49,386 nt of DNA from the NCBI GenBank assembly GCA_002104985.1, contig MCGO01000253.1, positions 1-49,386 of the forward strand. The letters run 5' to 3'. Origin of the DNA: Rhizoclosmatium globosum. Its lineage: Eukaryota; Chytridiomycota; Chytridiomycetes; Chytridiales; Chytriomycetaceae. This document shows positions 40,969-49,386 of this stretch, piece after piece. Every line of letters begins with the position of its first letter. Position 1 is the stretch's first letter. The position numbers were made by a program, and so were the translations under genes. The notes under the pieces are model-generated. The model had not been told where the DNA came from, did not search any database, and worked only from the letters and a program-made list of their open reading frames with translations.

Positions 40969-42091
40969 ATGGCTCTTTCTAAGGAAGAGCAGAAGCGCCA
41001 GGAGCAGGAGGAGAAGAGCCGGGATGAAGCTCAGGTCCTCTACCTGATGGAGAAGTACCGAGTGAGCCGGCGTTTGGCAGAGACTGCTGTTCAGAATGGA
41101 AAGTACGGAGTGGTGGATGCTGAGACTGGACTCAAGTCTATTCTGGAACGCAGAGCACAGGTTAAGAAGGACCAAGAGAAGATTACTAGAACTGGAGAGA
41201 AGCTTGCGAGTCAGGGAGGACGTGGGCATTGGTTTGCTACTGATAGGAAGCTCAAGACTGTGGCAGCAATTGTTGCATTCATCTTGGTTGTCAGCTGGAC
41301 TGCTCAGTGGGTAGCGTATGCCTTGCCTTACTGGAAGGGTGATCAATACCATGTTGCGGGACTGTTCCAGGTATGTTGTGCAACCTGGTGATGCTATTGG
41401 GATGACCAATTGGCAATAATCTATAGGCCTGTGGTAACACGGATCTTGTGTATAACAACACTTCGACGATGCTTGAGCCGGGACCGTTGTATCCGTGGAA
41501 ATGCGAGCCAGTCGACGATTACGCGGACCGCTTCATTGCAAGCCTTGACAAGTACAGTCAATACCCACCAGCTCAAGCGATTCAAAAAGACGCAAAAGAG
41601 GGGAAATCGCTTATTGTTGTTTCGCGTTGGATTGAGGCTTCATCCACTGCCGCCGACATGTACTTTGGCCTGTTCTCCCTGTACTTGATTGTGTACCCTA
41701 AAATGGACGATAGAATCAATTCAAGAAACTGGTACATCGCGGTTGCAGGAGTGTCTCTTGCTCCAGCCCTGTGCATCATAGATTCTGTCTTAACTTTCAA
41801 CAATTTCCAGAAGCTTGGTATTGGATACTTCAACTTTGATCGTCAAACCTCCTTCTACTTCTCTGGAGATGCTATTTGGGCTGGAACTGCGTTGGATGTT
41901 GTTTGCAGTACTGGTTCTTGTATTGGGCTTCGACTTACCAGTACAAGCTCTCCAAAGCAGTTAGAGAGAAAGAAGAGCGAGAATATGAGGCTGCACAAGC
42001 CGCTGCGGCTGCGGCTGCAGCTTCCTCTGGAGCGACTGAAGAGATTCCCTTGCAAGAAATTCCATTGAAAGATGTTGCCCAAAGAGTGTAA
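40969..42091 (+). CDS. Claudin/PMP22-like tetraspan protein, paralogue C, one frame break
   Basis: Exons 40969-41370 and 41427-42091. Same architecture as paralogues A and B: N-terminal helix (SRDEAQVLYLMEKYRVSRRL), four spans, and a loop with AGLFQACGN and PWKCEPVDDYADRF. Near 41902-41904 (TTT) one T appears to be missing: the frame passes from GTALDVV into an unrelated tail, while the other frame continues LQYWFLYWASTYQYKLSKAV as in the paralogues, ending in IPLQEIPLKDVAQRV. With that base restored it is about 355 aa. The gene starts 148 nt after Sec10 and ends 72 nt before the convergent IQ gene's stop. At nucleotide level exon 1 is very like paralogue B. Confidence 0.75.
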
Positions 42092-42163
42092 TATTTAGAA
42101 AGGTCAGTAATGGAGTAAAGAATACAGATGATTGAATATATTTTTGTGCAATGTGACAGTCAT

Positions 42164-44522
42164 TTATCCGATGTTTGCCTGAGTTTGTAACAAGAATCCC
42201 TTCTCAATAACAGCATACATATCTTGAACAGGGGGTAACAGTTTGAAAACTGGTCTCTTCGGGGCATTTTTATCGTCTTCGGCCTCTGATTTGGTTCAAT
42301 GTGAGAAACAATCATAATATAAAGTGAAACTCAACTGCTCGCTGCAGCATTCTGTTTGATTCCACTAAATAATGTCTTTTTTACAGGTGCTCGTTTGAGT
42401 TCCAACTGGTATTTAGCGAGTTGTTCTCGGTATCCTGCGAGGAGTTTGCGGAACTGTTTCTTGCGGATGAGGAGATCTTCGGTGATCACATCCAATTTAA
42501 TTTCACTGCATTGTTGTCAGTTGCATTGTTTTTTTGAAGAACAACTTACAATGAAACTTTCATGGCTGGACCTTTGTCACGATCTCCTCTGTCTCCATCT
42601 TTGTTTTCATCCTTATTCTTCTTTCCCTTCCTAAAATATTGATTAGATCTGTGATCAAACTTGTGATTTCCACACACTTCTTAGATTTACTCTTTCCTCC
42701 TTTTTCTCCATCCAAGCTTTCCCTACTACCAGCTCCACCTCCTCCATGTAACTTTCTCTGACCCCACCAAGTACCCTCAAGTTTATCCCAGTATTTACAA
42801 AGTACTTCGATTTGAGCATGCCGAATTGCCAAAAATGATTTTGACAATCGTTGAGCCAAAACAACACTGAACCGATACTTTTGGACAACTTTCATTAGCT
42901 TTGAGACATCGTGGACGTCTTTGAAGAATTGACGAATCGTATCGGCGGCCCTGTATTTTGCAACAATTCTTCGACGAATCAAGTAGTCATGGAATACACT
43001 GTAATAAGAATACACGCCTTAATATTTGACTGTGGAAACGACAGAACTACTTACACAGCAATTTTGGCCAAAGCATGTTGTTTCCGAAGTTCCTGTTGCC
43101 TTAATTATAGACTCGCCATTTGCGTTGAATGACTCGAGCCGCGTGGTTTGTTTGAACGGTTTTGTGGTTTTTAGATCGATTTTCCTGTTTGTAACCCATG
43201 TCAGAAGGTTTAGTGATACAATATTTACCACTAGCCTCAACGGTACGGGCAATATAACCTATACGAGCAGCAACAGATATGATAAGAAACCATCTTTTTT
43301 GCATGATTTGTGATTTTCCGTTTTCCTCACGGTTTTGGTGACGACTTTGTTCAGCCTGTTGCTCTTTCTTCGCTACCGCTGCCAGCTTCTTTTTTTGCTT
43401 CTCCTTATCCATTTTCTTCTTCTTTTTTAATACGAGCTCTCGATGCTTCTCATTGTCTTGATGCTACAATACATTTGTAAGCAGCTTATAGTTGGCAATA
43501 GTAGATCAACTCACTGCTGATTCAATTTTTCTCAACCGAAGCGTAGGAAAGAATGCAGCCAGTGCATCGCGATTATGTTTGATTATATCGTTAGAAACAA
43601 CGTTGTCTTTTTGGTATTCCACTGTGAGTAAACATAATGTTAGCGTGATTGACTGGTTACAGCCACTTACTGATTTTCTCTTGAAATGCTTCCCATTCTC
43701 CTTGATTTGATTTCAAAAGTTCAATTCGTTTCTTGAGATCTTCCTCAATCATCTTGATGGGTTTTCGACCATATCTGTTTCTGCCATCTCCAAGAATACC
43801 TGGCATAGTTGCTGGAGAACTAACTTCGTAGTGACTAATGGTTTCCTTTTGATGCATTGGCGACGTGTTTGGTCGACTTCGTTTCTTGGTTGAAGAAGAC
43901 AATGAGAATGGATCTTGATCTTGATCAAAAATGGCTTCATCCAGATTCTTTGCGTACTCTTAGGTTGCAAGAATATCAGTTTGATGGTGACTGTTGACAT
44001 GTGAAAGAATACTCCAACACCTACCCAACAACTTTTGAATCTCAACGAAACTCTTATCAAACCTCGCTTGCCGTTCCTGCCCACTTCCACCTCCACCTTT
44101 CCCACCCTCATCATGATCCTCATCCCCTCCAATCATTCCACCCCTTCCACCCCCACCCCTTCCAGAATCACCACTCCCGAGCTCTTCATCAACGCCAACA
44201 ACGCAGCAAGACGTCGATTCTGTTTCATAGTTGCCTCCGAAAGCGCCGTCGTCAACCACGGCGTCGACGGCCCACCACTAGTCAAATTCGCAAACGACAT
44301 CTTCTCAATCGGAAACAACGGTGGCGCCGTTGACGCCCGCTCTTTCTCCTTATTGTAATGATAACTTGAGTTATATGCACTGAACCGGGACGCTGCGATC
44401 GTTCCTGGGGTTGTGAAGCCGCTGTTGAGGAGGTCATTGTTCGTGTCATCTTCAAAGAGCCCGAACGAAGCTGTTGTGGAAGGACGGAAGGGTGTACTGT
44501 CTCTTGATAAAGCCGGAAACAT
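42164..44522 (-). CDS. IQ-motif coiled-coil protein, probably flagellum-associated
   Basis: A multi-exon minus-strand gene. It starts at 44522 (MFPALSRDSTPFRP), runs through a G-rich low-complexity part, then FDKSFVEIQKLLEYAKNLDE (joined over an intron with a CCTAAG acceptor), DLKKRIELLKSNQGEWEAF, a KEKQKKKLAAVAKKEQQ helix, and the IQ-like AARVIQRKWRVYN. QFFKDVHDVSKLMKVVQKYR and VVLAQRLSKSFLAIRHAQIE follow, a pattern I associate with axonemal IQ proteins. The end is KLLPPVQDMYAVIEKGFLL; the last intron uses a GTTGAG donor. IQ motifs bind calmodulin. A one-base break probably lies in the G-runs at 44095-44165. Some middle exon borders are unresolved. The flagellar role is inference, supported by the divergent AK7 gene 94 nt away. 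Confidence 0.6.
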
Positions 44523-44616
44523 AGTGGCTTCTTTGTGGGATTTACTTTTTTTTTGTAGGGTGGAGAAGGTCGTGTTTTTTGTGAGGAATTGTCAGCTTTT
44601 TTTCATAGACGAGAAG
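44523..44616. promoter_or_regulatory. Bidirectional promoter shared by IQ-motif gene and AK7
   Basis: 94 nt lie between start codons at 44522 (-) and 44617 (+), with a CTTTTTTTTTG tract. Co-regulation of two flagellar genes is an attractive inference from spacing; no motif proves it. Confidence 0.4.
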
Positions 44617-47311
44617 ATGCGCTGTTTCGTGAGTAACGTCGATTCGCCGGTTGGATACAACTTTTCGCGGGCGTTGGCTGCTACAATTGTGGGGTCGAGA
44701 AAGGAGCCGGAACCGGAGGAGGAGGAGGCGGCTGGAGGTGAGGAGGAGGAAGGGAAAGTGAAGGAGGAGAAGGTGAAGGAACGATATCGCGTAATTGGAA
44801 CTCTGTGCCCTGAGCTTGGCTTTCCGGTAGCTCCAAGTAATCCAGGGGTCATGGTAGAAACTGGCGACAAGAAGCGAGATCAGGCGAGAAGAGAGGCGAT
44901 TGAAAAGTTTGCTATTCGCGGAGAACAGCCAACTTGGGTCCAAGAGATTGTAAAGGTAATTCTTCTGCCGTTTCTTTATTGGAGTAACATTGATATTGAT
45001 TGAAAAACAGAATGATGACAAGGAGGAGTTGAAAAAGGCATTACTCGAAAGCGATGTCATCATTTACGATCTTAATCAAAGTCTTGACGAAGCATCTTGG
45101 GCTATAGAAAGTAAATTGCATTAACCTTCGATATTTTAGTCCTTAATAATGTTCCCCAACTCTAGCTCTATCCGAACTCTCCGACTCATTCCTCGAACAC
45201 CCAAAAACATTCATCGCCCTCTCCTCTATCATGACATGGGCGAAAACAAAAGTCGATCAAGACGACCCCGAAGCGTTCCTCGCTGAAGACGAATACCGTC
45301 GCCGCAAACCCCACCCAAACTACAAAACCACATCCAAATCGAAAAAAATATCATGAAGTTTGGTAAAAGAGCAGCTTGAAGACGTATGTTATTGCAAGTG
45401 GATTGATTTATCATGCTGGAGATAGTATTTTTCATCACATGCTCAAGGTAAGTAAATTACAAGGCACTTACTTCCCTCTCCCTCTGAGACACGAATTTTA
45501 GGCGGCTTGGCATAACGAAGAGGAGTTGGTTTGCTATGGAGAAGGCGCCAACGTCCTCCCACAATCCATTTGGATGACTTGACCAACATAATTGTGGAAG
45601 TTGTTGAATTCGCACCTGAAAACAAGTACCTCCTCGCTATTGACGACTCCAAAAACACGTTGTATGACATTACAAAGGTAAATGAAAACGGATAAATATT
45701 CTCATTCGTCTTTTTCTGAGTGACATTCACAGGCAATCAGCGACGGCCTTGGAACAGGTCGAGTCAAGAAAGTCGCCAAGGAAGTTGCGCTCTTGAATAA
45801 GCACTTCCTCAATCCGATTACGACATGCTTCTTGTGAATTTACGGTTGGAGCCAGGACACGTAAAGGAAATGACGTTTGAGTGGAAATATGAGGTAACTT
45901 AAAAGAAGAAAAAGTAGTATCCAGAGATATTGGACTAATTTGTTGATGTTAAGTCTGGAATCATTGAGAACCTACCAGCGTTGATCCAAGAATACAAAGA
46001 CGCACGTGGACTTTCGCCACTTAAGATTGTATTGCACGGACCTCCTGCGTGTGGAAAGACATTCTACGCGCAGAAACTCGCGGGACATTATGATATCCAT
46101 TACGTTGAGCTCGATGCTGTTGTGAAGGATGCTGTAGTTAGACTGGTAACTTGAAGAGAGAATACGCTGTTTTTAATAAGGAATTAACGATGGCGACAGG
46201 AACGCAGAGCTGCTGGAGACTTACTCCCAAACGAAGATGAAGATACTATTGATGGCGACAAAGAGCTCCTGGAAGAAATCAAGGAGGCTGCAAAGAACAA
46301 CAACGGAAAGTATCCTGATGAATACGTGCAAACTTTTTGAAGGAAAAGTTGAGGAGCATGCCATGTCGCAACCAGGGATATATCCTTGACGGGTACCCAG
46401 GGACTATTGAGGAAGCTGGCATTATTTTTAAACGTGAGCTATTTTTCGAGGGTTGTGAATTTGGTAACTAAACTCTGAATGGGATAGCAAATGAGGACGA
46501 TATGAAGGACGACAAACCAGCCGTTATCGATGAAGTCACTGGCCCTGAATACGTTATTTCGTTAGACGTCACTGACGAATTCATCAAAGAAAGAATGATG
46601 AATTTACCAGAATCCGCGACAGTCGACACCAGAAACTCTGAAGAAGGTTCGTGACTGACGCAATTCCATTTTCTATTGTTCCTAACAAATTGTATATGTT
46701 ACAGCACTTCTACACAGACTCGAAAGCTTCCGTGCATCCAACACAGACGAAACGACCGTTTTGAACTACTTTGATGAACTTGAAATCCACCCCTTCACGA
46801 TCGCTGTCACGAGCAACGATTATGAACCTGTGATGGAAGCGATTACAAAGTTTATTGGGAAGCCGCATAATTATGGTCCTACGCTTGAACAACTTGAGGA
46901 AAAGAAACGGATTGCGGAGGAGATGAAGGTGGGGGCAAATTTCATTTCTTGTGATTTTGGGTTATTAATTAGGGAAGAATGGTAGGCTAAGGAAATGGCT
47001 ATTGCGGCTGAAGAACAAAAGAAGCGCGAGAAGGAGGAGGAGGAGCGACAGGTCAAGGCCGTTGCGGAATGGAATGTGCGGATGGAGGAAATTCGGAAGC
47101 AGGAACAGGAAGTGTTGGAGGCTCAGAGTGTTCCACTCCGAAACTACCTCATGAAATACGTTATGCCAACTTTAACATCTGGATTGATTGAAGTTTGTAA
47201 AGTTAGGCCTGAGGTAAGAGTGATCAAGCTAGTGTGTTGGTGTTGATATTTGTTTTTCAGGATCCAATCGATTATTTGGCGGAGTTTTTATTCAAGCATA
47301 ATTCCCCGTGA
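44617..47311 (+). CDS. AK7: Adenylate kinase 7 homologue with C-terminal Dpy-30 motif, several frame breaks
   Basis: Exons start at 44617-44955, 45011-45110 and 45176 onward; the last codes [16 protein letters not shown]. The N-terminal region is the NAD-binding-like fold of AK7 ([45 protein letters not shown]). The kinase part has the P-loop [25 protein letters not shown] (the D-G-[YF]-P NMP-kinase motif) and [15 protein letters not shown] charged coiled coil follows, and then [20 protein letters not shown], a Dpy-30 docking helix. AK7 keeps ATP/AMP balanced in motile axonemes. Five single-base losses break the frame near 45323, 45375, 45558, 45812 and 46328; each can be fixed by one base and both sides match the family. 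Errors are likelier than decay, but a young pseudogene cannot be excluded. Confidence 0.82.
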
Positions 47312-47395
47312 TATTTGTAATGTTTCAGTTTTAATATTTAGAATAACAATAAGTTTAAACCCATATATATAACGTCATGTACATATGAAATTGAT

Positions 47396-49149
47396 TCAGT
47401 CCGAATCCTCCTCCTCGTTGTCACTTTCAACGACCCTTCTGCGTTTGCTTGATTTTCCCTTTTTGGAATGGGTTTCTTCTTCTTCGTCCTCTTCGTCTTC
47501 ATCGACAACACGTTTCTTGTTCCTTCGATGCTGTTTCTTTTCTGGAGATGAAGGAGTATCTTCCTCCTCATCGTCCTCATCCACAACACGTTTCTTGTTC
47601 CGTCGTGCATTCTTTTTCTTGTCTGGCGATGAAGGCGCATCGTCACTTTCATCATCACTTATCACCACAACATTTCGTTTCACAGCTGGAGACGAATCCA
47701 AGGAGATTTCGTCTTCTTCTTCGTCCTCTTCCTCCTCTTCTGATTCATGACCGCGTCTTCGTCCGCGACGACTCGTTCGAGATGTGACTATTTCCTCGTC
47801 CTCATCAGATTCTTGTTCATCCTCTTCAACTTCTTCCTCTGAGTCGCCTCGTTTTGATTTCTTGGACTTCTTTGCAGGTTTGGTGGAAGATTTGGGCTTT
47901 GGCGCGATACGGCCCATAGCCATTTTAAAGTACTTGCCATCGTCGTCATCGTCATCATCGTCATCGCCATCGTCTGAGTCTTCGTTGTCCGTGTTCTCAT
48001 TAGAGCTATTGTTGGAATCAGCTTCACGTTCCTCGACATCGTCGTCATCGTCGTCATTGTCGTCATCATCGTCAGAATCAAGAACGATGGGACGAGATGA
48101 ACGGCGTGTTTGAGAAGTGCTGCTGTTGCTGGATACAGATGAGCTGCGTGTTCGTCTTCTTCGGTCTCTTCTTGCCACTTCTTCTTCTTCATCATCGTCA
48201 CTGACAACGAATCCATCCATCTCACTGTCGTCATCGTCCTCATCATCATCATCATCTTCCTCGTCTTCTTCATCTTCATCCCTTCTCCGTCACTCTCTGC
48301 CTCCAAATCCACAATATTCGCGTCCGAATCGTCGTCATCAAATCCACCATCATCATTGACATCATCGCCATCAGCATCATCATCATTTTCATCAAAAACT
48401 GCACCACAATTTGCACAATCCGAGTCCGCATCCGTAACTTCCCATGCACACGAGCCACACCTAAGAATCCCATCTTCATCATCCCACCGTTTCTCGAATC
48501 CAGACTTCTTTGGAAACAGAGCGGCCCACGGATCTTTAATAGCTCTATACTTTCCAGGTCCTGTTTGTGTTGCAGGATTGTGTCGGAACACGTAAGAGAT
48601 GCCGAAATCTGGTCAAGCAGGACACGGTTGAGCGTTGGAGCTGAGACGGCTTTGTTTTGCATGATGGGCAGATACGTTTTGACTTTTGAGGGATAGATGA
48701 GAACCAAGCGTGAAGGCAGGAGAAGCAGAAAGAGTGGCCACAGGGAGTTAGGATTTGCGGAGTTTGGAGGGTATCGATGCAGATACCTATTGGAGAGAGT
48801 GTTTGGTACAACTCACTACTACTACTAAATTGCACAGTAACTAACCACATGCAACAATGTCTGACGAAGCCTTCTTTGAGTCCGAATGCAGGGCTTCCAC
48901 GCGTTCGAGTTCTCTTTGGAGCCGGGCAACCAAGGCACGCACAATCGGATGGGCCGATTCGAGCAAGGGCCGCGCCAGTTTTCCAGGGTGGAAAGAGACA
49001 GTTTGTCGTCGGTCAGGGCGGGCTTCTGCGACTTGGCGAAGCAGGGCCTTTCGTTGTCGCTTTGAAGTTGCTTTCTTTTGTGACTGGTTTGTTGACTGGT
49101 TTGACTGGTTTGACGGTGCCGCATTCGAAGGCGCGGTGGCAGTGTCCAT
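47396..49149 (-). CDS. RING-finger protein with zinc-ribbon-like motif and long acidic tail (Psh1-like layout)
   Basis: Exon 1 is 49149 to about 48845 and ends in SSDIVACG; intron GTTAGT..AATAG; exon 2 runs to 47396. The RING reads CGICIDTLQTPQILTPCGHS, FCFSCLHAWF, CPSC. After it come LNRVLLDQI, FRHNPATQTGPGKYRAIKDP and a CGSC..CANC pair. A very long Asp/Glu/Ser tail follows, with repeated RRNKKRVVDED blocks and KR-rich nuclear signals. RING, small zinc motif and acidic tail in this order resemble yeast Psh1, the ubiquitin ligase for the centromeric histone H3; that link is inference only. Three one-base losses break the frame: an AAA near 48655, a TTT near 48612 and a GGG near 48286. Each side reads well, so errors are likely. 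Confidence 0.65.
47930..48390. repeat. Low-complexity CAT/CGT trinucleotide tract coding acidic residues
   Basis: Long runs of tcatcgtcatc-type triplets on the plus strand, the complement of GAT/GAC/GAG codons in the acidic tail of the RING gene. Trinucleotide expansions and frame slips are likely here. Confidence 0.8.
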
Positions 49150-49229
49150 TGAGCGTGTTTCTTGGTAGTTTTAAGTTGTGAAGTGGAAGGGAGCAAAGAA
49201 AACACCAACAAAACAACTCAAAAAAAACA
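49150..49229. promoter_or_regulatory. Bidirectional promoter region
   Basis: 80 nt lie between the RING gene (-) and the TM9 gene (+) start codons, ending in an A-rich leader (AAAACAACTCAAAAAAAACA) typical for highly translated genes. Confidence 0.4.
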
Positions 49230-49386
49230 ATGCGGCTGTCCCTTCTCTTCGCAGTCGCAGCCAGTGTCAGCGCCTACTACCTTCCTGGGTTTCCGCCTCA
49301 GGACTACGAAGAAGGCGACCCGGTGCAGTTGACTGTGAATGCCCTGACTTCAGAGGACTCGCGCTCGCTGCTTCCCTACGACTACT
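49230..49386 (+). CDS. Transmembrane 9 superfamily (EMP70/nonaspanin) protein, 3' truncated by window
   Basis: The first 52 residues are visible. A signal peptide (MRLSLLFAVAASVSA) is followed by YYLPGFPPQDYEEGDPVQL and TVNALTSEDSRSLLPYDY, the conserved start of TM9/EMP70 proteins (FYLPG..P..Y..G..V.L.VN.L.S). These nine-span proteins act in Golgi and endosomal sorting and in cell adhesion. The rest lies beyond the window. Confidence 0.88.
   Translation, partial: MRLSLLFAVAASVSAYYLPGFPPQDYEEGDPVQLTVNALTSEDSRSLLPYDY

Noticed and set aside
47385..48359. Poly-Ser frames on the plus strand
   Set aside because: They are complements of the acidic tail codons of the RING gene.

Overview
The window is nuclear DNA from a eukaryote, most likely a zoosporic (chytrid-type) fungus. 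Three things point there. Introns are dense, mostly 45-95 nt, with GT..AG ends. The gene set is fungal (Sec10, Dsc3-like, MED17-like, proline dehydrogenase, phosphomannose isomerase, MATE). Genes for flagella or basal bodies are also present (AK7, CCDC77-like, an IQ-motif protein, a TMEM249-like protein), and these are lost in non-flagellated fungi. The assignment is inference from gene content; no rRNA or marker gene is present. The genome is compact: several gene pairs start within 65-180 nt of each other head to head, and convergent genes are often 60-110 nt apart. I see no tRNA, rRNA, CRISPR array or transposon.

Layout. 1-1.5 kb: 3' part of a PPR protein. 1.6-13 kb: two inverted, tail-to-tail copies of a receptor-like gene (type-2 periplasmic-binding-like ectodomain, Cys-rich stalk, many membrane spans), enclosing an LRR protein and a poorly understood 2 kb stretch. 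13.3-19 kb: a 2-oxoglutarate dioxygenase, a mitochondrial helical-repeat protein, a MATE transporter and an F-box/LRR protein. 18.8-21.1 kb: a FYRN-FYRC-PHD chromatin protein. 21.8-26.9 kb: proline dehydrogenase, MED17-like, a tiny twin-CX9C protein (NDUFAF8-like) and a SMAP-domain protein. 27-30.8 kb: CCDC77-like, TMEM249-like and a Golgi-type glycosyltransferase. 30.9-33.3 kb and 41-42.1 kb: three paralogous claudin-like tetraspan genes. 33.6-40.8 kb: a WD40-CCCH protein, mannose-6-phosphate isomerase, a Dsc3-like protein and exocyst Sec10. 42.2-49.4 kb: IQ-motif protein, adenylate kinase 7, a RING/acidic protein and the start of a TM9 (EMP70) protein.

How they fit together. Two themes stand out: membrane sensing or secretion (receptor pair, tetraspans, Sec10, TM9, Dsc3-like, glycosyltransferase) and motility (AK7, CCDC77, IQ protein, TMEM249-like). 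The rest is housekeeping.

Data quality. At least a dozen genes contain single-base breaks, mostly missing bases in short homopolymers, inside otherwise well conserved reading frames. I read most of these as assembly indels rather than true pseudogenes and note each one. Exon boundaries were placed by hand from splice signals, frame continuity and paralogue comparison.
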